Part shown: in pieces, positions 34,794 through 44,040 of the stretch
Layout of the letters: each line of letters starts with the position of its first letter
Position numbering within the stretch: position 1 is the first letter of the stretch
Assembly: GCF_027627575.1 (NCBI RefSeq)
Contig: NZ_CP114065.1
Location: 6,448,001 to 6,512,000 of the forward strand
DNA: 64,000 nucleotides
From: Kribbella sp. CA-293567
GTDB taxonomy: Bacteria; Actinomycetota; Actinomycetes; Propionibacteriales; Kribbellaceae
Reading direction: 5' to 3'
Made by a program: the position numbers and the translations under genes
The notes under the pieces: model-generated
The model's input: the letters and a program-made list of their open reading frames with translations, nothing else
Told to the model about the DNA's origin: nothing
Databases searched by the model: none

Positions 34794-36127
34794 GAAAGCT
34801 GGTGTGAGCTCCAGAAGGGCGCCAGGTCCTTCGGGGTGGCGGCCTCGGCGGCCGACTTGAAGTCGCCGGGGGTGGAGACGCCGTACCAGTGGGACGTGGC
34901 GTAGTCCTTCATCAGCTTCGCCATCGCGGGAGTGCCGATGTAGCGCTGCAGGTCGTGCAGCAGGCAGGCGCCGTAGGTGTAGACGTAACGGCCCCAGTTG
35001 GCGCCGTACCGCTTCCAGAACGCCATGTCGTTGGTGATCCGGGCATCGAGCCGCCCGGGCCAGCAGCCGGGTTGCGAGTCACCTCCGTGCAGGTCGGTGG
35101 AGTAGACGGCGAAGGACTCGTCCAGCCAGGGATCGGCGTACTCGTTGTTGCCGACGATCCCGTACCACCACTGGTGTGCCAGCTCGTGCACGACCGGGCC
35201 TTCCTGTCCCGGTGGCGCGATGAGCAGCACGAAGCCCGGATACTCCATCCCGCTGAACGAGAGCCACTTGTCGTTCAGCACCAGGTCGACCTCGCCGTAC
35301 GGGTACTTGCCGAACCGCCGGCCGAGGTCGTCGATCGCTGCCATTGCCTTGGTCCGCGCATCGGCGACAGCGGCCGGCGTCACCGTGCCGGTCCACCAGG
35401 TACGGATCTTCACCCCACCCGGTGAGGTCAGCACGGACTGCTGGAAGACACCGACCGCGAAGGCGAAGTCCCTGACCTGCTTGGCCGTACTGGTCGCCGT
35501 GACCGTTCCGCCCCGGCGGATCGCCGAGGTCACGCCGGTCGCCGGCACCTGCAGGGCAGCCGGATGCTCCAGCCGTACGGCGAAGTCGGCGGCGAGCGTG
35601 TAGTAGCTCTCACCGATGCCGAGATCCGGTTCGAGATGCCATCCGGCCTGGTCGCGTACGGCCAGTACCGGAAGCGCGTTGCCGAAGAAGCTGTAGGCGC
35701 CGGCCCGCCCGAACCGCTCCAACCGCGCCGGCGCCGTCATCACCAGGTCGAACCCGATCGCCGAATGCTTGCCTGGGGCAAGCACTTGATCGAGCGTCAC
35801 CTTCACTGCCGTGCAGTTCACTGTCGGCGTACCCGGCGTCCCACCCTCGAACCGGCTCACCTTCACCGGCGAGGCGCAGCCGTCCCAGGCGTTCCCCCAC
35901 AGACGCAGGTAGATCTCGGCCAGCGGCTCACCGGTCGTGTTGGTGAAGGCGATGCGTTCGCGGCCCGACCAGGTCCGCCCGGTCGCGTCGGCGGCCAGCT
36001 GGACGTCGTACTGCGCCGCGCCGGGGCCGCGCACATCCTTGCCTGTAGCAACTTTCGCGGTCGCGCCGGGCAGTGCCGTCGCAGCCAGCAGGAGACAGCC
36101 GACCAGGAGGACGACGATGCGGCGCAC
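34790..36127 (-). CDS. Secreted M1-family metallopeptidase
   Basis: A 445-residue gluzincin with a signal peptide (cut near residue 20-25). The zinc site HELAHQWW is at 314-321, with the third ligand Glu337 in WLDESFAVY; FSGMEYPG (291-298) replaces the GAMEN exopeptidase motif. At about half the length of full aminopeptidase N it lacks the C-terminal helical domain, like other short actinobacterial M1 proteins. Start is GTG at 36127. It is probably an extracellular peptidase of unknown specificity. Confidence 0.9.
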   Translation of the reverse strand: MRRIVVLLVGCLLLAATALPGATAKVATGKDVRGPGAAQYDVQLAADATGRTWSGRERIAFTNTTGEPLAEIYLRLWGNAWDGCASPVKVSRFEGGTPGTPTVNCTAVKVTLDQVLAPGKHSAIGFDLVMTAPARLERFGRAGAYSFFGNALPVLAVRDQAGWHLEPDLGIGESYYTLAADFAVRLEHPAALQVPATGVTSAIRRGGTVTATSTAKQVRDFAFAVGVFQQSVLTSPGGVKIRTWWTGTVTPAAVADARTKAMAAIDDLGRRFGKYPYGEVDLVLNDKWLSFSGMEYPGFVLLIAPPGQEGPVVHELAHQWWYGIVGNNEYADPWLDESFAVYSTDLHGGDSQPGCWPGRLDARITNDMAFWKRYGANWGRYVYTYGACLLHDLQRYIGTPAMAKLMKDYATSHWYGVSTPGDFKSAAEAATPKDLAPFWSSHQLS

Positions 36128-36159
36128 GGAGACTCCCCGGGTTCGTGGAGTCTCCGACG

Positions 36160-37023
36160 CTAACGGCCGTCAGGAGCGGGGTCAGTGCCTTCGGGAAGCC
36201 AATCGTGTACCAAGATCTCATCGCCGACCGTGACAGTGCCCGGTGTCAGGACGGCTGCTTTCATGCCGAAGCTCACGCCGCCGCCGTAGTCGGGCTGCCG
36301 CCGGTACTTCGCCAGCGACCGGGTCGGCTCGGGCCCGCGCTTCTCCCCTGTCGCCTGGTCCACCGTCGGGACCGCGCACCGGATGGCGCGAGCGGCGTAG
36401 CCGATCTCGAGCCCGCCGGCCGACGCACGCAGTACGCGATCCTCGGTGTGTGCCTCCGGCCAGCCGGTGACCACCAGGTTCGGACGGAAGCGATCCATCG
36501 GGATCGGCTCGGCGCCGGTTTCGACGATGCGCTCGTTGAGGCAGTCGAGCGAGGACAGCGACGTGACCAGCAGTGCGTGGGCGTCGCCGAAGCCGGTCGA
36601 TCCTTGATGCACACCCCAACTCGGCCGCTCGTGCTCCGGCGTCGTCCGGACCAGGGCGACCGGGCGGCCGAGCTGCTCGGAGAACCACTCGTCGGCGGCC
36701 GGATCCTGCACCACGCCGGCCCCGAACCACTTCGCGAACAGGCTCACGTCGCGGCGCTTGCCGTCGTACGCGACCGGTACTTCGAGAGTGTCGGCGCCCT
36801 CGGTGGACAGCCGGAGCCCGTCGCCACCGGCCAGCACCTCGGCGCGCAGCCGTGCCATCGCGGGCACCGTGCGCTGACTGAGGAAGGTGCCGTCGGGGTT
36901 GACCAGCATGAACGCGCGGTCGTGCCGCAGGCCGGTCGCGGTCACCTCGGCGTGCTCGACGGAGACGCCGGTGAGACCCTTCACCGGGTAGTACCTCAGC
37001 GCGGCGATGCTGGCAGCAGACAC
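36160..37023 (-). CDS. MOSC domain-containing protein
   Basis: A 287-residue protein with an N-terminal MOSC beta-barrel domain (ALRYYPVKGLTGVSVEHAEV near 8-27, GLRHDRAFMLV near 31-41) and a C-terminal MOSC domain (about 125-280, with DRFRPNLVV near 177-185). MOSC proteins handle sulfur bound to molybdenum cofactor, for example mARC-type reductases or sulfurases. No ferredoxin domain is fused. Start GTG 37021-37023. It stands alone between two unrelated leftward genes. Confidence 0.88.
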   Translation of the reverse strand: MSAASIAALRYYPVKGLTGVSVEHAEVTATGLRHDRAFMLVNPDGTFLSQRTVPAMARLRAEVLAGGDGLRLSTEGADTLEVPVAYDGKRRDVSLFAKWFGAGVVQDPAADEWFSEQLGRPVALVRTTPEHERPSWGVHQGSTGFGDAHALLVTSLSSLDCLNERIVETGAEPIPMDRFRPNLVVTGWPEAHTEDRVLRASAGGLEIGYAARAIRCAVPTVDQATGEKRGPEPTRSLAKYRRQPDYGGGVSFGMKAAVLTPGTVTVGDEILVHDWLPEGTDPAPDGR

Positions 37024-37089
37024 GCGCTCAAGCTACCGGTCCCCGAGCTCTCCCGGCTTCACCTTCCGGGCAAAGCTGACACTGTTTTG

Positions 37090-37896
37090 TCAGCGGCCGA
37101 ACGTGCCTGCCGGGGCGGCCGGCGAGGCGAAACCTTCGGCGTCCGTCAGTGCTGCGGCCTTGCCCGCGAGCTCGGCCAGCGGCAGCACCTCGTACGGCGG
37201 TTGCGCCCGTCGGCCGGACGGCGTCAGCTCCGGCAGCAGCTGGGGCGAACCGACCAGCACCACGTTCCCGAAACCCTTGCCGCGCAGTACCTTGCGCTCG
37301 GCCAGGACCACACCGTCGCCGAGACCGTCGCGCAGGGTCGCGGCGACCCGGCGGACGAAGCCCAGACCGGCGGTGCCGTCGATGAGGTTGAAGACCAGTA
37401 CGCCGGCGGGCCGCAGGATCCGGGCGCAGTGGGCGACGAACTCGGCGGTGACCAGGTTGGCCGGCACGGCCTCGCGGACGAAGGCGTCGACGATCACGAC
37501 ATCGGTGGAGTCCTCGTACAGACCCGGCATCCCCTCCCGGCCGGTCACGCCACGGACCTTGATCCCGGCGCGCTTCGGCAACGGCAGCGCCTCCCGCACG
37601 AACTCCGTCAGCTCCTCGTCCGGCTCGAGCACGATCTGCCGCGAACGGGGACGGGTGACCGCGACGTACCGGGCCAGGGTCAGCCCGGCGCCGCCGACGT
37701 GCACCACGGAGATCGGTTGTTTGCGGGGGGCCACCAGGTCGAGCACGTCCCCGATCCGGCGGACGTACTCGAACCCGAGGTGGGTGGGGTCGGCGAGGTC
37801 GACCTGCGACTGCAGCGACCCGTCGACCCGGAGGACGAACGTCCCGTCCGCCTCGGCCTCGACGGTCGCCGTACCACTGGCTACCTTGCGTTCCAC
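37090..37896 (-). CDS. Spermidine synthase-like methyltransferase-fold protein
   Basis: A 268-residue Rossmann-fold protein resembling polyamine aminopropyltransferases: VVHVGGAGLTLARYVA (about 64-79) is the SAM-type glycine loop, IVLEPDEELTEFVRE the acidic ribose-binding region, and VVIVDAFVREAVPANL the Asp-containing catalytic strand. The N-terminal beta domain of true spermidine synthases is short and the GGG motif is altered (GGA), so activity may differ. The start is a GTG at 37894-37896. Confidence 0.8.
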   Translation of the reverse strand: MERKVASGTATVEAEADGTFVLRVDGSLQSQVDLADPTHLGFEYVRRIGDVLDLVAPRKQPISVVHVGGAGLTLARYVAVTRPRSRQIVLEPDEELTEFVREALPLPKRAGIKVRGVTGREGMPGLYEDSTDVVIVDAFVREAVPANLVTAEFVAHCARILRPAGVLVFNLIDGTAGLGFVRRVAATLRDGLGDGVVLAERKVLRGKGFGNVVLVGSPQLLPELTPSGRRAQPPYEVLPLAELAGKAAALTDAEGFASPAAPAGTFGR

Positions 37897-37918
37897 CCCG
37901 TCATCTTGTCAGCAGGCG

Positions 37919-39058
37919 CTACTTCGACTCCGCCTCGGCTGCGACGGCGACGTCGGGGTTGTCGGAGAACACCCCGTCGACCCCCGCGGCGCGGAAGGCG
38001 TTGATCTCACCGAACAGGTTGCCCGCGTCCGCCGGAACGGCCGAGCTGTCGAAGTCCGCCGGCAGGAAGTTGTTCTCGACCCGGAAGGTGTACGGGTGCA
38101 CGACCAGGCCGGCCCGGTGGGCGTCGCGGACCAGGGCGGTCGGCCGACCGAGCTTGCCGGTGGCGTCGAGCGGGATGACCTGGTCCTTGGCCGGACCGAC
38201 CCCGTCGGCGTACTTCGCGACCTCGCGCAGCCCCGTGGCCGAGACGACATCGGCGTACGTGCGCTTGTCACCGTTCACCACGAAGTCGTACGGCGCTCCG
38301 GACGCGCTGGTCAGCTGGACCAGCGGAACCCGCAACTGCTGGTCGAGCGCCTTCAGGTTGGCGACCTCGAAGGACTGGACGAAGACCTTCGCGCCCGGGT
38401 GGTTGAGGCCGTTGCGGGTGAGTGTCTTGACCAGCTCGGGCTCGAGGGCGAGGCCCTGCTGCTGGAAGTAGGTCGGGTGCTTGGTCTCCGGGTAGATCCC
38501 GATCGGCCGGCGAAGCTCCCGCGACAGCCGCCGGCTGAGGTCGATGACCTCCTGCAGGGTCGGGACCTGGTAGCGCCCGTCGAAGACCGTGTTCTGCTGC
38601 CGGAGCGCCGGAATCCGCTCCTTCGCCCGCAGCGTCTTCAGCTCCTTCAGGGTGAAGTCCTCGGTGAACCAGCCGGTCAGCGGCGATCCGTCGAGCAGCT
38701 TGGTCTTCTTCCGGGCGGCGAACTCCGGGTGCGCGGCGACGTCCGTCGTACCGCCGATCTCGGGCTCGTGCCGGGCCACCAGCACGCGGTCCTTGGTGGT
38801 CACCAGATCGGGCTCGATGTAGTCGGCGCCCATCCGGGCGGCCAGCTCGTACGCCGCCAGCGTGTGCTCCGGGCGGTACCCGGAGGCACCCCGGTGGCCG
38901 ACGACGACGAAGTCGTCGGGCTTGTTCGCCACCACCGCGGCCGGCTGGGCCGAGGGCGAGTGGGACGGGGCGGACACCTGCGGGACCAGGACCGCGGCGG
39001 CGACGGCCAGCGCGGAGGCAGTGGCCGGGACGAAGCGGCGGGGCAGCACCGAAACCAT
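37919..39058 (-). CDS. Secreted glycerophosphodiester phosphodiesterase
   Basis: A 379-residue GDPD with an N-terminal signal segment (to about residue 35). The catalytic face is visible in VVGHRGASGYRPEHTLAAY (about 52-70), with Glu and His of HRG..PEHT, then the metal ligands in YIEPDLVTTKD (about 80-90) and ARHEPE. It cleaves glycerophosphodiesters to glycerol-3-phosphate and alcohol, so it can scavenge phosphate or glycerol from lipids outside the cell. It is divergent from mdh (175 bp). Confidence 0.92.
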   Translation of the reverse strand: MVSVLPRRFVPATASALAVAAAVLVPQVSAPSHSPSAQPAAVVANKPDDFVVVGHRGASGYRPEHTLAAYELAARMGADYIEPDLVTTKDRVLVARHEPEIGGTTDVAAHPEFAARKKTKLLDGSPLTGWFTEDFTLKELKTLRAKERIPALRQQNTVFDGRYQVPTLQEVIDLSRRLSRELRRPIGIYPETKHPTYFQQQGLALEPELVKTLTRNGLNHPGAKVFVQSFEVANLKALDQQLRVPLVQLTSASGAPYDFVVNGDKRTYADVVSATGLREVAKYADGVGPAKDQVIPLDATGKLGRPTALVRDAHRAGLVVHPYTFRVENNFLPADFDSSAVPADAGNLFGEINAFRAAGVDGVFSDNPDVAVAAEAESK

Positions 39059-39233
39059 CGAAGTTTCTCCTTACAAGTCAGGGACTGTGCACACCATCGG
39101 GGCGGCGGAAGGCGGGACGGCGTCCGGGTGATGAACGGGTGGTGTGGATCACCTGACCCACCGTCGCCCGGGCGGGCCGGACTTGCTAGCGTCCGAAGGG
39201 AGTCCGTCGTTCGAATTCCCCAAGGAGCGTGTC

Positions 39234-40226
39234 GTGAGCAAATCACCCGTCAAGGTGGCCGTTACCGGTGCTGCCGGTCAGATCGGATACAGCCTGCTGT
39301 TCCGGATCGCGAGCGGCGCGCTGCTCGGGCCGGACACGCCGGTCGAGCTGCGGCTGCTGGAGATCACCCCGGCGCTGAAGGCGCTCGAGGGGGTCGTGAT
39401 GGAGCTCGACGACAGCGCCTTCCCGACGCTCGCCTCGGTCGAGATCGGCGACGACCCGAACGTGATCTTCGACGGCGCCAACGTCGCGCTGCTGGTGGGC
39501 GCGCGGCCGCGGACCAAGGGGATGGAGCGCGGCGACCTGCTCGAGGCCAACGGCGCGATCTTCACCGTCCAGGGCAAGGCGCTGAACGAGCACGCCGCCG
39601 ACGACATCCGGATCACCGTGACCGGCAACCCGGCCAACACCAACGCGCTGATCGCCCGCAGCAACGCGCCGGACATCCCGGCCGAGCGCTTCTCCGCGCT
39701 GACCCGGCTGGACCACAACCGGGCGCTGGCGCAGCTGGCCCGGAAGACCGGCACGCACGTCACCGACCTGAAGAAGCTGACCATCTGGGGCAACCACAGC
39801 GCCACCCAGTACCCGGACATCTTCCACGCGGAGGTGGCCGGGAAGAACGCCGCCGAGGTCGTCAACGACCAGACCTGGCTGGAGAACGACTTCATCCCGA
39901 CCGTGCAGAAGCGCGGCGCGGCGATCATCGAGGCCCGCGGCGCCTCCTCGGCCGCCTCGGCCGCGGCGGCCACCGTCGACCACGCGCGCGACTGGCTGCG
40001 CGGCTCGGCCGAGGGCGACTGGCTCTCGATGGCGGTCGTCTCCGACGGCTCGTACGACGTCCCGGAGGGCCTGATCTCGTCCTTCCCGGTGACCACCAAG
40101 GACGGCGACTACGAGATCGTCCAGGGCCTCGAGATCAACGAGTTCTCCCGCGCCCGGATCGACGCCAGCACCAAGGAGCTCGGCGAGGAGCGCGACGCCG
40201 TCCAGGCCCTCGGCCTGCTCGGCTGA
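39234..40226 (+). CDS. mdh: Malate dehydrogenase
   Basis: A 330-residue NAD-dependent malate dehydrogenase of the cytosolic-like (group 2) type: nucleotide loop [12 protein letters not shown] (11-22), substrate arginines in [12 protein letters not shown] (90-101), proton-relay His188 in [11 protein letters not shown]. The GTG at 39234 has AAGGAG 8 bp upstream; an open frame further upstream is not coding. A TAGCGT at 39187-39192 may be its -10. A strong terminator follows the stop. A 50-bp copy of its 3' end is found 4 kb downstream at 44088-44137. Confidence 0.97.
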   Translation: MSKSPVKVAVTGAAGQIGYSLLFRIASGALLGPDTPVELRLLEITPALKALEGVVMELDDSAFPTLASVEIGDDPNVIFDGANVALLVGARPRTKGMERGDLLEANGAIFTVQGKALNEHAADDIRITVTGNPANTNALIARSNAPDIPAERFSALTRLDHNRALAQLARKTGTHVTDLKKLTIWGNHSATQYPDIFHAEVAGKNAAEVVNDQTWLENDFIPTVQKRGAAIIEARGASSAASAAAATVDHARDWLRGSAEGDWLSMAVVSDGSYDVPEGLISSFPVTTKDGDYEIVQGLEINEFSRARIDASTKELGEERDAVQALGLLG

Positions 40227-40245
40227 TCTTCGCAGGCAAGACCTG

Positions 40246-40291
40246 CAAAACCCCCGGGATGCTTCGAACTGCTCCCGGGGGTTTTGTTTTT
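40246..40291 (+). terminator. Intrinsic terminator of mdh
   Basis: A 14-bp perfect stem (40246-40259 with 40273-40286, CAAAACCCCCGGGA and its complement) with a 13-base loop and a following T5 run: a textbook Rho-independent terminator starting 20 bp after the mdh stop. Confidence 0.92.
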
Positions 40292-40566
40292 GCCGGTCGG
40301 CGGACGGTAGGCACGGACGGTCACGATCCGAACTCATGACAGCACACAGGGTGATAGATCCGGATATCCTCGGACACTGCCGGCAGCGATGGCGGCGCCC
40401 GGCTATTACGCACTAATTGTTGGCCGATGAATTCCGAAACTGCAACAAGCAGCAATCGGCACCGCTTTGTTTGACGGCCAACACGGTACCGCCGTAACGT
40501 CCAGTTTCGCGTCGATGGTGGGGCCCCGGACGCCTATCCTGTTCGACAGACCGAAAGGTGAAACCT
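40292..40566 (+). promoter_or_regulatory. Non-coding leader of the peptide/ABC/M50 cassette with promoter
   Basis: This 275-bp stretch has no convincing gene and is clearly less GC-rich than its surroundings. TTGACG (40471-40476), an 18-bp spacer and TAACGT (40495-40500) form a plausible promoter about 65 bp before the peptide gene. GTTGGCC and GGCCAAC near 40423 and 40476 could pair and would cover the -35. A TATCCT near 40535 is an alternative -10. Confidence 0.5.
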
Positions 40567-40830
40567 GTGACAAACGCCGCCCTTTACCTGACCTCCGGTG
40601 CGATGAGTTTGCAATCGCGACTGGGCCGATCGCTTGAGTCCGCTCGCACGAACCAGACCCCGATGCGCTGGGTCTGGATCATCCTGATCGGCGTCCTCGT
40701 GATCGCCGCAGCCGCCGGCTTCATCTACTGCCGGGCTCGCGGGTTCGACGGCTTCACCGGCCACATCGAGGCCGTCAAGGGACCCGGCGGCTTCAAGATC
40801 GGTGTCAAGATCGGTTGCTACAAGGGCTAG
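40567..40830 (+). CDS. Small single-helix membrane peptide, candidate precursor peptide
   Basis: An 87-residue product from the GTG at 40567, chosen because AAAGGTG lies just before it; an earlier GTG at 40558 would add three residues but sits inside that site. Residues 1-34 are polar and basic (cytoplasmic), 35-54 are a hydrophobic helix starting at RWVWIILIGVLVI, and 55-87 form a Gly/Lys-rich tail with Cys55 and Cys84, ending GGFKIGVKIGCYKG. I do not recognise the family. Leading an operon with an ABC exporter and an M50 intramembrane protease, it could be a substrate that is cut within the helix and released. A regulatory or structural membrane subunit is the alternative. Confidence 0.7.
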   Translation: MTNAALYLTSGAMSLQSRLGRSLESARTNQTPMRWVWIILIGVLVIAAAAGFIYCRARGFDGFTGHIEAVKGPGGFKIGVKIGCYKG

Positions 40831-40918
40831 TCCGGACCCTGCCGGTCAATTCGACCCATTAAATCTGGCCAAGAAAATCATATTCTTTCGGAATTGATTT
40901 CCTGACGAGAGGAACTGC

Positions 40919-41731
40919 ATGAAAACGCCCGAGCCGTTGGCGGTCCGTGGATTGACGAAGAAGTTCGGCGGGCAGCGCGCGGTAGACGATGTCTCGTTCA
41001 CCGTGCCGACCGGATCGATCGTCGGCCTGCTGGGCCCCAACGGCTCGGGTAAGTCCACCACCCTGCACTGCATCACCGGCTTCCACCGGGTGACGGCTGG
41101 TGAGGTGCTGATCAACGGCCTTCCGCACGACACCCCGGCCGCCAAGAACGAGTTCGGCTTCTTCCCCGACGATCTTCCGGTGCCGGAGTCGCTGACCGCG
41201 GACGAGACGCTGGCCCTGCACCGCCGGCTTCGGCCGCTGTTCGATCTCGAGTTCGCCGAGGCGCTGACCGAGACAGTCGGATTGCTGGCACACCGCAAGA
41301 AGTTCGTCGGTGACTACTCGCACGGCATGCGCCGCAAGCTGCAACTCGTACTGGCGCTGGCGCACCATCCGCGTTTGCTGATCCTGGACGAACCGCTGCG
41401 CGGCCTCGACCCGGAGGCCGGGGCCTTGATGAGTTCGGTGATCGCGCAGTTCGCGGGATCCGGCGGCGCCGTCCTGATTGCCACCCACGACCTGTACGCG
41501 GCCGAGCGGACCTGCGACGAGGTCTGCATCCTGTCCGACGGCAAGCTCGCCGCGAGCGGCCGACCGGCCGACATCGTGACCCGGACCGGAACCGCCGACC
41601 TCGCGGACGCCTTCGTAGCGGTGACCGGCCTGACCACCAGCGTCGCGGCCGCCGAGGCTGCGGTCGCCGAACTTCTCCGCACCCACCGAGCGGGCCAAGA
41701 GGCCCGGCCCGCCACTCACCTCCAGGGATAA
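40919..41731 (+). CDS. ABC transporter ATP-binding protein of the peptide/M50 cassette
   Basis: A 270-residue ATPase: Walker A GPNGSGKST (39-47), signature YSHGMRRKLQL (133-143, a non-canonical LSGG), Walker B LLILDEPLRGLD (153-164) and H-loop ATHD (188-191). It looks like the ABC-2 exporter type (bacitracin or YxlF/CcmA-like). The ATG at 40919 follows GAGAGGAAC. It starts 88 bp after the small peptide, across an AT-rich gap, and should pair with the polytopic protein encoded at 42005-43483. Confidence 0.92.
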   Translation: MKTPEPLAVRGLTKKFGGQRAVDDVSFTVPTGSIVGLLGPNGSGKSTTLHCITGFHRVTAGEVLINGLPHDTPAAKNEFGFFPDDLPVPESLTADETLALHRRLRPLFDLEFAEALTETVGLLAHRKKFVGDYSHGMRRKLQLVLALAHHPRLLILDEPLRGLDPEAGALMSSVIAQFAGSGGAVLIATHDLYAAERTCDEVCILSDGKLAASGRPADIVTRTGTADLADAFVAVTGLTTSVAAAEAAVAELLRTHRAGQEARPATHLQG

Positions 41732-41735
41732 CGTC

Positions 41736-42008
41736 ATGAAAAGCCTCGGTAGAGCCGTTCCCACCGCCGCCGTCCTGATCGTCGTCGTGGCGATCGCCCT
41801 ACTCGGCTGGGGACTCGTCTCCGGCAACGACCTGCACGTTCCGCTGTTCCTGGACGTCGACTCGGAACAGAAGGCCGGCGGCGAACCGCAGACCACGCTG
41901 TCCTTCTCGCCGATCGGTCCACTGCTCGGCCTCGTCATCCTCAGTCTGCTGCTGTGGCCGGTGTTTCGGGCCCGGTCCCGGGCAACCGCCGACGGTGACG
42001 ACAGTTGA
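41736..42008 (+). CDS. Small two-helix membrane protein
   Basis: A 90-residue protein with two hydrophobic helices (about 8-28 and 58-77) flanking an outside loop of about 30 residues (GNDLHVPLFLDVDSEQKAGG). It is of unknown family. The gene starts 4 bp after the ATPase stop and its TGA overlaps the TTG start of the permease gene, so it is a built-in part of the operon, possibly an accessory subunit of the exporter. Confidence 0.78.
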   Translation: MKSLGRAVPTAAVLIVVVAIALLGWGLVSGNDLHVPLFLDVDSEQKAGGEPQTTLSFSPIGPLLGLVILSLLLWPVFRARSRATADGDDS

Positions 42009-43483
42009 GCGTCCCGGTGGCGCACCCGGCCGCGGCCTTTCCCTCGACGGCGCGGGTGCTGTTGACCGTCCAGCTACTCACCCTGCGGCTCTGGTTCAAC
42101 GACCTCGGCCGGTCCCTGCACTCGCGCGCTCAGGCCTGGGTGCTGGTCGGCGCCTTCGGTGCGGCCATCGCCGGGTTCACCGTCTGGAGTTCCCTGCAGA
42201 GCGCGCGTCAGCTTGGCGTCAGCGACCTGACGGGCGCCGAGACGACCTACAGTGCCATCACTTTCACGGTTCCGGCTCTGACCACCCTGATGGTCGGTCT
42301 CTACGTGCCTTCGCGCACGCTGGTGACCGAGATCCTCTCCGTGATGCCGGTCACCGACGGTGCCGTCCGCGCGGCGGTCAGAGCCATGACGGGCACCATC
42401 GGCGGGTTCGCTGGGGCGGTCCTGTTGGCACCCCTGTGGGCACCGGTCCTGATCGCCCGCGGCCTGGACGGGGCACCTGTGGTCGCCAGCCTGTTCTGGC
42501 TCGGCCTGGGCGGCGTCCTGATCGCTCTCGCCCTCGAGGCCGCGCTCTCGCTGGGGTATCGCACCGTCTTTCGGATGGGGACGATCTTCTCCCGTGGACT
42601 GGCGGCTTTGTCGGCCGCGGTACTGCTCGCCTTGGCCTTCGCGGATGCGATGCCCATGAACGGCAACATCCCGGGTGGGCTCCATCAGACCTTCACCGCC
42701 GGTCTGGTCGACTTCGCCGAGAGCGGCACCGCATTCGCCCCGGCGACCTCCGCGTTACTGCTTCCAGTGCTTGCCGTCGCCGTCCTGTGGGCCTGCGGCC
42801 GGTCGCCGGAACTGGACTCCGGCAACTCCCTGCACCTGCCGCAGTGGCTGTCGGCCGGCGCCGCCAGCACTCCGGTTCGGCTGGAACTGCTTCAGATCCT
42901 TCGGTATCCGCCGAACGCGATGTTGCTCGTCTTCGTCAACGGCATAGCGGTTCTCGCCGCTGTCTTCATGCTGCGATCGGCGCAGGACGAGTTCGGACTC
43001 GGGGTCATCGTGCTGACGATGGTCAGCGCCTGGGCGGTCGGCGCCTACGGCCCGACCCGGCGGCACCACTGGATCTATCGCACCACCGAGCATCCCTACG
43101 CCTGGATCCGGCCGAAGCTGGTCGCAGTTGGTGCGGTCTGGGTGCTGTTGATCAGCGTGCACGGCGGTTGGCTGGTTCTGCTGACGAACTGGACGCTGCG
43201 CGACCTGGGCCTACTGCTCCCCACCTTGCTGATCGAGTTGATCGTGGCGGCGGCCGTCGGCGTCCTGCTGCCGGTCGGCCGGGACACCTCGATTTCCGGC
43301 GCGATGTCCGATGCCCTCGCCCTGGCCCTCCTGCTCGCCGTCACCTCGGGCCTGCAGAGCCTGCTGTCCCAGGTCGGCTCGGTGACCTCGATCCTGGCTG
43401 TGCAGGCGGTGGCACTGATCACGGCGTTCGGCTTCTTGCTGTTCGTCGCGCGGAGATCCACCCGACTCGACCTCGCTCCATGA
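42005..43483 (+). CDS. Polytopic ABC-2-like permease of the peptide/M50 cassette
   Basis: A 492-residue membrane protein with about 12 hydrophobic segments in two halves separated by a soluble stretch near residues 265-300 (GRSPELDSGNSLHLPQWL). I see no specific family signature, but length and linkage to the ATPase fit the membrane half of an ABC exporter. Translation starts at TTG inside TTGA, overlapping the preceding stop; the stop overlaps the ATG of the M50 gene. Such chained overlaps imply fixed stoichiometry. Confidence 0.8.
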   Translation: MSVPVAHPAAAFPSTARVLLTVQLLTLRLWFNDLGRSLHSRAQAWVLVGAFGAAIAGFTVWSSLQSARQLGVSDLTGAETTYSAITFTVPALTTLMVGLYVPSRTLVTEILSVMPVTDGAVRAAVRAMTGTIGGFAGAVLLAPLWAPVLIARGLDGAPVVASLFWLGLGGVLIALALEAALSLGYRTVFRMGTIFSRGLAALSAAVLLALAFADAMPMNGNIPGGLHQTFTAGLVDFAESGTAFAPATSALLLPVLAVAVLWACGRSPELDSGNSLHLPQWLSAGAASTPVRLELLQILRYPPNAMLLVFVNGIAVLAAVFMLRSAQDEFGLGVIVLTMVSAWAVGAYGPTRRHHWIYRTTEHPYAWIRPKLVAVGAVWVLLISVHGGWLVLLTNWTLRDLGLLLPTLLIELIVAAAVGVLLPVGRDTSISGAMSDALALALLLAVTSGLQSLLSQVGSVTSILAVQAVALITAFGFLLFVARRSTRLDLAP

Positions 43484-44040
43484 CCAACGCCTCAGGCCTG
43501 GGTGGCAGACGTCCGGCCGCCCTGTCCCCGGGCCTGGTCGCACCGGTGGTCGCCATTCTCCGGGCTGCGGTCCGGCCGGTGACCGCGGTGGCGACGTTCA
43601 CCCTGGGAGTCGCGGGGATCGCCGGCCTGCTGGCCGGCGACCTGCGTACCCCTTTGGTTGCCGCCTGCCACCTTGTTCTGGTCGTCGGGATCTCTCTCGT
43701 CGCGCACGAGTCCGCCCACATCCTGCTCCTGCGGTCACCCCGCGACCGGCGTGTCGCGGGAGTCGTGCACGGATCGTGGACTCAGGTCTGGGTCGAGTGC
43801 CCGCAACTGTCTCGGCGCTGGGCAATCGCCGTCGCGACCGCCGGGCCGGTCATGGGCGCGCTCAGCTGCTACGCCTTGACCTTCACCGGACTGAGAACGC
43901 CGATCTGCTGGGCAGTGGCAGTCGTCCACTTGGCGAACCTGCTGCCGTTCGTCGGCGACGGGAAGGTTGTGCTCGTCAACTGTCTCAGCGCTCTGATCCG
44001 CCAGCCGCGCCGGTCGGCCACTGACGCCGAAGGCGCGTAG
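43480..44040 (+). CDS. Intramembrane M50-type (site-2-like) zinc metalloprotease
   Basis: A 186-residue membrane protein with about four helices. HESAH (76-80) in SLVAHESAHILLL supplies the zinc-binding HExxH inside a helix, and NLLPFVGDGK (153-162) matches the N-P-x-x-DG second half of the M50/S2P active site. It is shorter than RseP and has no PDZ domain. It starts in an ATGA overlap with the permease and ends the cassette at a perfect palindrome. The likely task is cleaving a membrane-spanning substrate, with the 87-residue operon leader product the natural candidate. Confidence 0.82.
   Translation: MTNASGLGGRRPAALSPGLVAPVVAILRAAVRPVTAVATFTLGVAGIAGLLAGDLRTPLVAACHLVLVVGISLVAHESAHILLLRSPRDRRVAGVVHGSWTQVWVECPQLSRRWAIAVATAGPVMGALSCYALTFTGLRTPICWAVAVVHLANLLPFVGDGKVVLVNCLSALIRQPRRSATDAEGA

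Noticed and set aside
40246-40291. Considered as the left attachment site of the cassette because it follows mdh.
   Set aside because: It is a standard intrinsic terminator and is not repeated at the right edge near 44.1 kb.
37007-40339. A very long open frame on the + strand antisense to GDPD and continuing through mdh in another frame.
   Set aside because: Its product is Arg/Pro/Gly-rich low-complexity sequence; the opposite-strand and alternative-frame genes have complete domain signatures. Such shadows are expected at this GC content.
40407-40490. Possible small RNA gene in the cassette leader.
   Set aside because: Only a weak GTTGGCC/GGCCAAC pairing was found and it overlaps the likely promoter, so an operator or nothing is more probable.
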